In this document: piece after piece, positions 7,952 to 15,917 of the stretch
Layout: each line of letters opens with the position of its first letter
Numbering within the stretch: the stretch's first letter is position 1
Origin: Calothrix sp. PCC 6303
Lineage (GTDB): Bacteria > Cyanobacteriota > Cyanobacteriia > Cyanobacteriales > Nostocaceae
Length of the DNA: 64,000 nt
Direction: 5' to 3'
Assembly (NCBI RefSeq): GCF_000317435.1
Contig: NC_019751.1
Span: 3,534,001-3,598,000 of the forward strand
Program-made: the position numbers and the translations under genes
Notes under the pieces: generated by a model
Seen by the model: only the letters and a program-made list of their open reading frames with translations
What the model was told of the DNA's origin: nothing
Databases searched by the model: none

Positions 7952-9457
7952 ATGTTTGATGTCATCGTTATTGGTAGCGGAATTGGTGGTTTAACAGCAG
8001 CAGGTTTACTTGCACGGTACGGTAAACGTGTGGTTGTTTACGAAAGTCACACAGTTTTTGGAGGTGCAGCACACAGCTTTAAACGTCAAGGATTTGAATT
8101 TGATTCTGGTCCTTCGTTTTATTGTGGCTTGACTGGTGCCGAAAGTTTAAACCCAGTGAAACAAGTTTTAGATATTTTAGGTGAATCCCTCCAAACCGTC
8201 ACCTACGATCCTTTGGGACATTACCATTTTCCAGAAGGTAGTTTTCCAGTTTATAGCAACCTTCAACGCTATCAAGATGAAGTTGCCAAAATTACTCCCC
8301 AAGGTTCAGCCGAACTGCAACGATTTTACCAGCGAATGTTGCCGTTGTATGCAGCGATGAAGGAAATCCCCACGGTGACATTGCGCTCCGATTGGCAGTT
8401 AATCCCGGTATTGTTGGGGAATTATGGGCTTTCTCTGCTGAAAATGCTACCGCATCTGCCAATTCTCCAAGGTTCAGTGGGGGATGTTATGGATAGCACC
8501 ATTAAAGATTCCTGGGTACGACGATTAATTGACCTGGAATGCTTCCTGTTATCAGGTTTAAAGGCAAATGGTACCGTTGCCCCCGAAGTAGCATTTATGC
8601 TGGGTGAGCGTTCCCGTGCGGGAGTCGAATATCCAATTGGTGGTACTGGAGCGATTATTGATGCCTTTGTGCGGGGAATAGAACGCTTTGGTGGTGTCAT
8701 GCGATCGCGTTCCCATGTAAATCAAGTTTTAATTAGTAATAACTCTGTAACTGGTGTCCAACTTCAAAACGGCGAAGTTATTTCAGCACCCGTAGTCATT
8801 TCCAACGCCACCCTTTGGGATACTTATACCGAGCTTTTACAACCAAACGATTTACCAGAAACCTATCGTAGAGATGCTTTAGATACAGGATATGTAGATA
8901 GCTTTATGCATTTACACTTAGGTATTCGCAGCGATGGCTTAGAAAATCTCACCGGACACCATGTTGTAGTCCAAGATTCTCACGAAGATATCACCGTCCC
9001 CGGTAATACCTGCATGATTTCCATTCCCAGTGTGTGGGATGCCAACTTAGCCCCAGCAGGACACCATGTAGTTCATGCTTACACCTTAGAACCCTACGCA
9101 GGATGGCAGCGGGATGATGGGTATGAACAGAAGAAACGGCAAAAAGCCGATGTATTGTATCAAGCGTTAGCAAAAGTTATTCCTGATATCAGAGAAAGAG
9201 TAACCTTAGAACTCATCGGTACTCCCCTTACCCATGCCCATTATCTACGTAGATACAAAGGAACGTATGGTGCTGCCATCCCCGCTAATCAGGGAATGTT
9301 TCCCAGCACCCACACACCCATCTCCGGCTTATACCGCGTCGGTGATAGCACCATCCCCGGAATTGGAGTTCCAGCAGTCGCAGCATCAGGAATTTTGTGT
9401 GCAAACACCTTAGTTAGTCCCCAGGTAGTGAAAGAGATATGTAGTAAGCTGAATTAG
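7952..9457 (+). CDS. FAD-dependent oxidoreductase of the CrtI/CrtO/CRTISO (phytoene desaturase) superfamily
   Basis: A 501-residue protein from the ATG at 7952 (an in-frame TTG at 7916 would add 12 unlikely residues). It begins with the Rossmann dinucleotide motif VIVIGSGIGGLTAAGLLA and the second-strand acid (VVVYESHTVFGGAAHSF). The C-terminus has GLYRVGDSTIPGIGVPAVAA, the conserved FAD-binding end of carotenoid desaturases and isomerases. Length suits CrtI/CrtH/CrtO-like enzymes acting on polyene or retinoid substrates at membranes. The reaction (desaturation, isomerisation or reduction) cannot be assigned from motifs. It stands alone; no carotenoid gene is adjacent. Confidence 0.82.
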   Translation: MFDVIVIGSGIGGLTAAGLLARYGKRVVVYESHTVFGGAAHSFKRQGFEFDSGPSFYCGLTGAESLNPVKQVLDILGESLQTVTYDPLGHYHFPEGSFPVYSNLQRYQDEVAKITPQGSAELQRFYQRMLPLYAAMKEIPTVTLRSDWQLIPVLLGNYGLSLLKMLPHLPILQGSVGDVMDSTIKDSWVRRLIDLECFLLSGLKANGTVAPEVAFMLGERSRAGVEYPIGGTGAIIDAFVRGIERFGGVMRSRSHVNQVLISNNSVTGVQLQNGEVISAPVVISNATLWDTYTELLQPNDLPETYRRDALDTGYVDSFMHLHLGIRSDGLENLTGHHVVVQDSHEDITVPGNTCMISIPSVWDANLAPAGHHVVHAYTLEPYAGWQRDDGYEQKKRQKADVLYQALAKVIPDIRERVTLELIGTPLTHAHYLRRYKGTYGAAIPANQGMFPSTHTPISGLYRVGDSTIPGIGVPAVAASGILCANTLVSPQVVKEICSKLN

Positions 9458-9484
9458 ATCCCCGACTTCAAGAAGTCGAGGATC
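9457..9484. repeat. Inverted repeat at the oxidoreductase stop codon
   Basis: GATCCCCGACTTC and GAAGTCGAGGATC are complementary over 13 bases with one mismatch and a 2-nt gap; the left arm begins in the stop codon. It lies between convergent genes, so it could form a terminator stem, but no T-run follows. It resembles a dispersed 'gatccccgac' element, part of which recurs at 14572. Confidence 0.6.
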
Positions 9485-9503
9485 TGCTGCTCACGATTGT
9501 GGT

Positions 9504-9553
9504 AGTGCAACGGCGAGAATCTTTTATTAGTGCAACGGCGAGAATCTTTTATT
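9504..9553. repeat. Two tandem 25-bp units at the 3' end of the peptidase gene
   Basis: The same 25 bases (AGTGCAACGGCGAGAATC...) occur at 9504-9528 and 9529-9553 without a mismatch. The second copy includes the stop codon of the minus-strand peptidase gene, so the duplication extends just past that gene. Confidence 0.85.
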
Positions 9554-10451
9554 TTTGACTCAAATCTTCCTGAATCGTCGAAATCTTCACCGCAAAATTC
9601 GTAATGTTACCTAACTCAGCATTATTCAAAGCTAAGATATAAGGCTCGCCACCAATTATCCCAATCAGTGCACCACCCGAAGAACCCCCAGCAGTGGCAC
9701 AATCATGAAACAGAAAACCAGCTTCCTCCTTAGTAATACTGCATCCCTTTTCATAACTTGCCGTCCATCCTTTACCAGCAGTCAAATATTTTTGATAATT
9801 TTCTGTCGGAAAATCTTTAGAGTAACCAACAAAAAACAGACTTCTGGGGTTATTAATTAGTGTCGAAGTGGGTATAGGTTTCATTCCCAAAAAACCGTAT
9901 TTTCTACCAAGAGGCTTATTAATCGTCATAATCGCCCAATCATTGGGGCTGATTTGATCACCCTGCTTAAAGTCAGTACCATAAATCACATCAACTACCT
10001 CCGCAACATCTTGATATTTACCATCAATCACATTTGGCATAAACTGAATTTTGGCACTTTTCTCTTTAGTCTCCGGATCAATTACACAGTGAGCATTAGT
10101 TAAAACTAAATCTTCACCAATTAAAGTACCCGTGCAATGATAACTTTCTGCATTAGTTGTAGTTCCTTTTACCCTACCAATTGCTGACCAAGGGTATTTT
10201 TTACTTAACATGGGGATGCGATTATCGATATCACTGACGATTCCTCGTGAATCACCTTCATCTGGCTTCGCCGAACGTCCCAAACCATCGGGGATAAAGG
10301 GTTTGACGTTAGCATCAAACTTGAATCCGCCAGTTTTCGCGCTAATGAACTTTGGTGTGATGCTTTGTTTGGTTTGAGCCTGAACTGATAGAGTTAAGGT
10401 TGCAGCACCGATGATTCCGGTAAATAATAGTGCGAAAGATTGTTTATTCAT
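9549..10451 (-). CDS. Exported trypsin-like serine peptidase (S1/V8 type)
   Basis: A 300-residue protein with a signal peptide (residues 1-25, ALLFTGIIGAATLTLSVQAQ, cleavage after AQA/QT). The catalytic triad is visible: H121 in LTNAHCV, D171 in NDWAIMTI and S258 in GGSSGGALIG. Paired Cys (HCTG...NAHC; GCSI...HDCA) suggest disulphides and a periplasmic or extracellular site. AGGAGA lies 10 bases before the ATG. It is 268 bases downstream of a large exported TPR-CHAT peptidase gene on the same strand, so the two could be functionally linked. The gap carries repeats rather than an obvious terminator. Substrate unknown. Confidence 0.9.
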   Translation of the reverse strand: MNKQSFALLFTGIIGAATLTLSVQAQTKQSITPKFISAKTGGFKFDANVKPFIPDGLGRSAKPDEGDSRGIVSDIDNRIPMLSKKYPWSAIGRVKGTTTNAESYHCTGTLIGEDLVLTNAHCVIDPETKEKSAKIQFMPNVIDGKYQDVAEVVDVIYGTDFKQGDQISPNDWAIMTINKPLGRKYGFLGMKPIPTSTLINNPRSLFFVGYSKDFPTENYQKYLTAGKGWTASYEKGCSITKEEAGFLFHDCATAGGSSGGALIGIIGGEPYILALNNAELGNITNFAVKISTIQEDLSQK

Positions 10452-10505
10452 AGTTTTGATTCTCCTAAATTTAGATATTTGATAAATTTGGTAGTGTGTT
10501 GAAAA

Positions 10506-10629
10506 ATTGTCATTGCGACGTAAGAAAGCAATCTCGAAATCTTCTTTTCACCAATAACCCAGTTACCTAGGTGAAAGATGAAAATTGTCATTGCGACGCA
10601 AGGAAGCAATCTCAAAATCTTCTTTTCAC
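10506..10629. repeat. Two copies of a GTCATTGCGA-type dispersed repeat
   Basis: Copies at 10506-10551 and 10583-10629 share TTGTCATTGCGACG, AAGCAATCTC and AAATCTTCTTTTCAC; a third is at 14591-14634. They fill most of the gap between the CHAT and peptidase genes. The remainder to 10718 is a GC-rich hairpin-prone stretch with no gene. Confidence 0.75.
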
Positions 10630-10718
10630 GACTGTCGTGGTGCAGCGAGGAATAGGGTTTCGGCTCCGTTCAGCCCACAGCCTTGCTTATGGCGTTGAGC
10701 GAAGTCGAAGCGCGACAT

Positions 10719-13700
10719 TTACCTCCATTCCCCCTGTAAGGTGAAAGCTGCCCAATAATAGGGATTACGCCACTCCTTACCCTGCCACATCTGCAACTGT
10801 GCCTCCCGCAAAGCGACAGCCGGAGACTTACCAGCCAACACCGACTTATAAAATATCGGCATCAACTCTGATGTCCCCTTATCGCTAACTTTCCACAACG
10901 ACACCACAGCCCGTTTAGAACCTGCATACATTAACCCCCTTGTCAATCCAACTAAACCCTCCCCCTTGGTATCCTTACCCAAACCTGTTTCACAGGCACT
11001 CAACACCACCAACTCGGCAGCCCAATCCATATTAAAAATGTCCCCCAGACGTAGATAACCCTTTTTCTCGTCCACAGGTTTACCATCTTTATCAACCTGT
11101 GCCAGCGCAATCCCTGATAACTCAGGTCTTTCGGTATTTACAAAGCCATGGGTAGCAAAAAATAAATGCCGATATTGCTTGAGTGTAGGATTAGTGGCAA
11201 AGTTGTAATTAGCATCAGCACCAAATGCATGTGTTTTTTGGTCTGATGACAAAGATTTGAGCATTGCCTCAGCTTCGATGCGGGTACCTGGCAAAGGAGG
11301 TAGTTTCTCAGAGTTTTTGATGACTTCTTGCGGATTATCACTAATTTCGGGTCCAAGGGCTTCGAGTTTACCTTGGGCTTGTTCTGTGGTAAAAAATGGA
11401 TCGGCAAGTACAGCTAGGGTTTTGGGTGAGAGTAGACGGTTATTTAGGTGTTTGCGTTGGGTTTGAATAGCTGTAATTGAGGGAAGGTTAACAATTTCGT
11501 GGTTAACCAGTAGCGGTTGGTAAGAACCTCTCTCCAAACCTCTCTCCTGCAAGGAGAGAGGCTTTGATTCCTCCCCTCCCTGCAAGCGAGGGGTTGGGGG
11601 TGGGGTTCCAGGATCTGCTAGTGCCGCAAATGGGATATTCTGCAAGGCACCATCAGCGACGATAACTAACCGCTTTTTCCCCAACTTGTTAGCCACAGGT
11701 GCGAGAATCATTTGACTCAGTTGGGAAGCTGGTTGATTGATATCATCAGGATGATCTTTACCGTACGGAGTATTGGCAGTAAGAATGACATCTCGGAAGT
11801 TTTCTACTGCTTTTTCAATAACCTCACCTTTTGCTAGTTCATAAGCTTGAACCGAATCGGGTGTAACTAACCAGAGATAGCTGCGTTCTTTACCGAGGGA
11901 ATATTGCAGGAGGATGGTGTCTTTATCGAGTTGTTGCTGAATTCCCTTTAATTCCAGGGGTTGAGGATATTTAAGTGCCGCATATTCTGGGCTTTTAGTC
12001 AATATTTGGGTTTTTAATTGTTGTTGTTGGTTGATAATGTCGGCAATTTCATCCCCTAATTTATCTGCTGTGGTTTTAGCGACATCATTACCTTTTGATG
12101 TGCTGAGGATGTCGATTCTGGCTTTTTCTTTGCCGTTGAGTAATTGCTGTAAACGTTGTTCTTCTGCAAGAAGTTGGGGATTTGCACCTTTGCGGATATT
12201 TGCCCCAGCTTCGGTGAGTAAGTCTACAAGTCCTCTAGCGCGGGATGCTTCGCTGGTGTTGAGTGCTAATGCGTCGTAGCCTTTTGATGGTTGTTTTTTG
12301 TGGAGTTCCATCAGTAAGTCGATTTTGAATTTGTAGTAGTTTTGGACTGTGGCGAAGTAGGATGTACGTAAGTCTGGGTTTTTGACGTTGCTGCGGATGC
12401 TTTCGACGATTTTAATAGCTTCGTCGATGTTGGTAAGGGCTGTTTCTAGTTTTCCTAGTTTGCGTTGGTTAATGGCGATTTGATAGTTAACTTGAGCTTC
12501 TCCTATTTTATCTTTTAAAGTCTGCCGTAATTTTAGTTCTTCATTGAGCGTATTTATGGCTTTCTGGTGTTGTTGTTGAAAACCATAAGCTATACTAATT
12601 GTGCTTAAAGTTTCTGCTTCTTTAATTTTTAAATCTGACTTCCTGCACCTATCTAGCACTTCATTATAGCTATCTAGAGCATTTGTATAATCGCCTTGTG
12701 CAAGATATATGCTACCAATGATTCCAAGAGACGCAATTTCTTGAAAAGAATTTTCATGTTTTTTCGATAATTCCAAGGCTAGATTAGCAGACTTAAAAGC
12801 TTTGGTATAATCTTCTTTATCACGATATATTCTTGCTAGTCCATAATGTATACTTATTTCAAGATTATAATTTTCTTCGTTTAATAATTTAATAGCTTGA
12901 TTATAAGATACAAGTGCATCATCTAGTTTTTCATTTTTTTGATAAACTCCACCCATGTAGAGAAGGATTCTAGCTTGTTGAGCCTTGTTATCAAGTTTTC
13001 TGTAAATATCTAGCGCTTGATTGTAAGTTCTAATGCTTAATTTACTATCACCTAATGAATTGTAGAGCAATGCAATATTACCAAGGGTGCGAGCTGCTGC
13101 TTTAGGGTTTTTTGTTATGGAACGCTCAATTTCTAAAGCTTGATTATAAGCATCTAATGCAAGCTGATAATCTCCTTGTTGGATGTAAATATCACCTTTT
13201 TGGTTAAGAGTTGATGCTTCTTCGTCCTTTTCACCGGTTTTACGGTTAAGTTTAAGTACTTCTTCCGTATATTTTAGTGCTTGTTGGTTATTACCTAGAA
13301 AATTTCGATAGATACTGACAATCGATCCAATACTTAAAGTCTCTAAGGTTGTCCACCCAGCTTCATGGAAGAGTAATTTTGCTTTTTGGTAGTATTCAAC
13401 TGCTTTTTCGTAATCTCCCCGTGAACTATAAATACTGGCAATATCATTAATAGTTAAACCTCGATCAACTAATGTACCTTTTGTTGATTGTATTTCCAAC
13501 GCTTTATTTAAATATTCTAGAGCCAAATCATGTTTACCCAATTTCCCGTGAAGAGAGCCAATGCTTTTCAACATTTCAGCTTGTCCTAAAAAATCTTTTC
13601 TTTCTCGATAGATTTCTACGGCTTGATTATAGTATTTAAATGCCACTTCAGACTGACCTATTAGAGAATTTATGAAAGCAAGAGAATTCAGAGTATGAGC

Positions 13701-14399
13701 TTCTTTTACTTGGTCTTTATAGGTAGTGCGATAAATCTCTAATGCTTGATTAAGGAAATGCAGTGCATTCTTCGTCTGTCCTAATCTCATATAGACACGA
13801 GAGATAGAAGATAAATTTATAGCTAAGTAACGAAATTGTTTCTGTGTCCGAAAGCTTGATTCTGCTCGCTTCAAATAATCAAGTGATTCTTGTGTTTTTC
13901 CCATATTGTTATAGGTATCACCAATCATACTGAGTACAATTGCTTCAAATAAAGGTTGATTTAACTCCTGCCATATTTTTAATGATTGGTTATATAAATC
14001 TAGTGCTTGTTGATATTCTGAGAGAAAAACATTAACCAAACCTATTTGCATTAAAATTTCGGCTTCCTCTCCTCGTAACCCAATTTTCTGAGCAATTTTC
14101 AATGCTTGTTGATATTTTTCAATTGCCTGTAGATATCCTTCCCTAGTCCCTTTCTTTTGTAATTCTTCTCCTTCTTGATAGAGCTTTACTTGTTCCTGAT
14201 ATCGCTTTTGCTTCTCTCCACTCAACGGAACCGACGGATTTGGTACAGTCTGCTGTGCTATTTGCGACTGTGCTAATGTTACGCTTGCCCCTACCGATTC
14301 CGATACTAAAACCACGCTAAGTAAACCAATCAAACTGTAACGGGTGAATTTTGCTAGAAAATAACTTAAATTAACCCTGTTTTTCTTGCACTGTGCCAT
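10719..14399 (-). CDS. Exported TPR-CHAT protein (caspase-like peptidase)
   Basis: A 1226-residue protein from the ATG at 14399, which has GAGG seven bases upstream; a GTG at 14405 is the alternative. An N-terminal signal or anchor segment (YSLIGLLSVVLVSESVGASV) is followed by about 14 tetratricopeptide repeats (residues ~65-690, e.g. ALEYLNKALEIQSTKG, LALDAYNQALEIERS). A C-terminal CHAT domain (about 830-1226) carries the clan CD dyad: His1084 in FFATHGF and Cys1136 in VVLSACETGLG. CHAT proteases cleave a partner once the TPR sensor is triggered; HetF is a known cyanobacterial relative. Export to the periplasm is inferred. A palindromic repeat is translated inside the gene (11524-11611). Confidence 0.92.
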   Translation of the reverse strand: MAQCKKNRVNLSYFLAKFTRYSLIGLLSVVLVSESVGASVTLAQSQIAQQTVPNPSVPLSGEKQKRYQEQVKLYQEGEELQKKGTREGYLQAIEKYQQALKIAQKIGLRGEEAEILMQIGLVNVFLSEYQQALDLYNQSLKIWQELNQPLFEAIVLSMIGDTYNNMGKTQESLDYLKRAESSFRTQKQFRYLAINLSSISRVYMRLGQTKNALHFLNQALEIYRTTYKDQVKEAHTLNSLAFINSLIGQSEVAFKYYNQAVEIYRERKDFLGQAEMLKSIGSLHGKLGKHDLALEYLNKALEIQSTKGTLVDRGLTINDIASIYSSRGDYEKAVEYYQKAKLLFHEAGWTTLETLSIGSIVSIYRNFLGNNQQALKYTEEVLKLNRKTGEKDEEASTLNQKGDIYIQQGDYQLALDAYNQALEIERSITKNPKAAARTLGNIALLYNSLGDSKLSIRTYNQALDIYRKLDNKAQQARILLYMGGVYQKNEKLDDALVSYNQAIKLLNEENYNLEISIHYGLARIYRDKEDYTKAFKSANLALELSKKHENSFQEIASLGIIGSIYLAQGDYTNALDSYNEVLDRCRKSDLKIKEAETLSTISIAYGFQQQHQKAINTLNEELKLRQTLKDKIGEAQVNYQIAINQRKLGKLETALTNIDEAIKIVESIRSNVKNPDLRTSYFATVQNYYKFKIDLLMELHKKQPSKGYDALALNTSEASRARGLVDLLTEAGANIRKGANPQLLAEEQRLQQLLNGKEKARIDILSTSKGNDVAKTTADKLGDEIADIINQQQQLKTQILTKSPEYAALKYPQPLELKGIQQQLDKDTILLQYSLGKERSYLWLVTPDSVQAYELAKGEVIEKAVENFRDVILTANTPYGKDHPDDINQPASQLSQMILAPVANKLGKKRLVIVADGALQNIPFAALADPGTPPPTPRLQGGEESKPLSLQERGLERGSYQPLLVNHEIVNLPSITAIQTQRKHLNNRLLSPKTLAVLADPFFTTEQAQGKLEALGPEISDNPQEVIKNSEKLPPLPGTRIEAEAMLKSLSSDQKTHAFGADANYNFATNPTLKQYRHLFFATHGFVNTERPELSGIALAQVDKDGKPVDEKKGYLRLGDIFNMDWAAELVVLSACETGLGKDTKGEGLVGLTRGLMYAGSKRAVVSLWKVSDKGTSELMPIFYKSVLAGKSPAVALREAQLQMWQGKEWRNPYYWAAFTLQGEWR
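11524..11611. repeat. Palindromic repeat element inserted in frame in the CHAT coding region
   Basis: About 88 bases with stacked palindromes (CCTCTCTCCT-GCA-AGGAGAGAGG at 11539-11561, and CTCCCCTCCC...GAGGGG). This is the kind of element normally found between cyanobacterial genes; a similar 'ccccac...gcggggtagggggtgggg' stretch is at 23163-23202. Here it is translated as a low-complexity linker (GTPPPTPRLQGGEESKPLSL, then QERGLERGS) near residues 930-960, between two conserved CHAT segments. Confidence 0.75.
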
Positions 14400-14538
14400 T
14401 TTCACGCCTCAAATAGTAATTATCTCCATAAGAACTGCACCGTATTTCTACGGTTGAGTTAATAAACTATATTTTTGCTGTTCAGGAAATATACTGTTTT
14501 ACATATTGGTTACTTTAAAGCCAAAGCGAAGAGGAAGT

Positions 14539-14719
14539 AAACCTGGTTTCAGTTTTTGAAACAAGATTTAGATCCCCGACGATGAGGTATTTGTCATTGC
14601 GACGCAAGGAAGCAATCTCAAAATCTGCTGTTCATGACAGTCTTGGTGCGGTGAGAAACCAGGTTTCACCAGCTTGGTAAGCAACCATCAAACACTAAAA
14701 CTTAAAGAAACCTGGTTTC
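14539..14719. repeat. Cluster of GAAACC-N-GGTTTC palindromes upstream of the CHAT gene
   Basis: The gap between the CHAT start and the toxin-like gene holds AAACCTGGTTTC (14539), GAAACCAGGTTTC (14655) and GAAACCTGGTTTC (14707), plus a GTCATTGCGA repeat (14591-14634). Spacing is irregular, so it is not a CRISPR array. Further copies are at 14796, 14846, 15678 and 15728. I see no gene in 14400-14770. Confidence 0.75.
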
Positions 14720-14794
14720 CTGTACAAACTAATCAACCCGCAACAACCTTATCCTCCAAGATAAACTGGGTTGAACAGGACTTTTCGACTTCGA

Positions 14795-14857
14795 GGAAAC
14801 CCGGTTTCATTAGTCAGAGTGAAAAATCGTGATGTTGAATGTGGAGAAACCGGGTTT
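14795..14857. repeat. 63-bp direct repeat, left copy
   Basis: Begins GGAAACCCGGTTTCATTAGT and ends with a second palindrome, GAAACCGGGTTT. The copy at 15677-15739 differs at only three of 63 positions. The two copies bracket the toxin-immunity pair and start 882 bases apart. Confidence 0.85.
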
Positions 14858-14926
14858 CTGGCGGTTGCTACAAGACTATGTTTGATAAAATTGACTTGTC
14901 CAAGTTATCGGATTTGCAATCTATCA

Positions 14927-15337
14927 GTGACAGAAGAAACTAGAGGAGAGATAGCAAGAAGACTCGCTATAGAACTTTCCTTAAGAACAGAAATTTATCA
15001 AAAGAGGGAAGGACAAGGTTTTAAAACCTTTGGTGAGTTTAAAAGGACAATTGGTGTGGCAGGTGCAGGACAAGCTTGGCACCATATTGTTGGACAAACA
15101 ACTGCTAATTTACAGAAATTTGGTGCGGAGGCAATTCATAATACTGGTAATTTGATTCGCATTGAGCATGGGAAAGGTTCTATTCATCAGGAAATAACTA
15201 ATTTTTATAATTCTGTACAGCCAGAAATTACTGGTTCTTCAAATATTACGGTTAGGGAATGGCTTGGGAATCAGTCTTTTGAGGAACAGCAAGATTTTGG
15301 AATTAGAGTTATTAAAATTTTTGGAGGGAGTTTATAA
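14927..15337 (+). CDS. Orphan polymorphic-toxin C-terminal domain, WHH nuclease type, probably decapitated
   Basis: The frame is open from 14771, but the first part is translated repeat and there is no in-frame ATG anywhere. A GTG at 14927 (VTEETRGEIARRLAIELS) is the most plausible start, giving 136 residues. The tail has FKTFGEFKRTIGVAG, the catalytic-looking WHHIVGQ, KFGAEAIHNTGNLIRI and VREWLGNQSFEEQQDFG. That order matches the WHH (HNH/endonuclease VII fold) toxin tips of Rhs and other polymorphic toxins. No delivery domain precedes it. The stop overlaps the next start by one base (TAATG), as in toxin-immunity pairs. It may be a silent cassette or a remnant. Confidence 0.6.
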   Translation: MTEETRGEIARRLAIELSLRTEIYQKREGQGFKTFGEFKRTIGVAGAGQAWHHIVGQTTANLQKFGAEAIHNTGNLIRIEHGKGSIHQEITNFYNSVQPEITGSSNITVREWLGNQSFEEQQDFGIRVIKIFGGSL

Positions 15338-15633
15338 TGCTGACTATCGATTTACAATCAATCTTAAATTCGATTCCAAATGAAGTGAATTGGCAGAATA
15401 TTGTCGAGTTTGAAAAACTTGATGAGCGTGTTTCTATTGCTAATGAAGTTTGCGCGAATCTTGTTGGTGTGAATGATGGGTTTATTGAATGGTGTCCAAA
15501 TGAGGAACCTGCTAGCCATTTGGAAACTTTGCTTTGGTGGTGGGTTGTTCGTCCTGATTTAGGTGCGGCTATTGCGAGGGAAGCACCCCAAGAGTTGAAG
15601 GAGATTATTAGTCAGTATATTTTAAATAATTAA
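15337..15633 (+). CDS. Small acidic protein, probable immunity protein of the preceding toxin tip
   Basis: A 98-residue acidic protein (many E/D, one HLETLLWWWVVRPDLG segment). I do not recognise a named family. Its ATG shares one base with the stop of the WHH toxin-like gene, and it is the only other gene between the 63-bp direct repeats. Size, acidity and strict coupling are typical of immunity proteins that neutralise nuclease toxin tips, but that role is inferred from position. The upstream gene ends with GGAGGGAG about 13-20 bases before this ATG, a usable ribosome binding site. Confidence 0.6.
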   Translation: MLTIDLQSILNSIPNEVNWQNIVEFEKLDERVSIANEVCANLVGVNDGFIEWCPNEEPASHLETLLWWWVVRPDLGAAIAREAPQELKEIISQYILNN

Positions 15634-15676
15634 TTTCGATTAGAATCTGGTGGTAGTTTAATCCTGCGTCGGAACA

Positions 15677-15739
15677 GGAAACCCGGTTTCATTAGTCAGA
15701 GTGAAAAATTGTGATGTTGAATGTGGTGAAACCAGGTTT
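15677..15739. repeat. 63-bp direct repeat, right copy
   Basis: Second copy of the repeat at 14795-14857, 60/63 identical. The rest of the 284-base gap to ilvD (15634-15917) contains more 'gaaac...gtttc' fragments and no gene. Confidence 0.85.
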
Positions 15740-15917
15740 TTGAGATGTTGGGGTTGCTGGGTGTAGATGAGAATCTGGGTGGGTGGCGAGAAACTCAGTT
15801 TCTGAAGTTGATTGGTTTGCGACTAATATTCCCCAATAGCGCAGCTTTCTGATATTTTGAAGTAATCACCAGAGGTAGAGCGCCAGCATTACCATGGCGG
15901 CGCATTAAGGAATCAAA

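Noticed and set aside
11138-12279. Open frames antisense or out of frame within the CHAT gene
   Set aside because: Shadows of the TPR-CHAT coding sequence with no start signals.
14539-15740. Repeated GAAACC..GGTTTC palindromes looked at first like a CRISPR array
   Set aside because: Copies are short, spaced from 37 to over 800 bases apart, and coding sequence lies between them; no spacer regularity and no cas gene.
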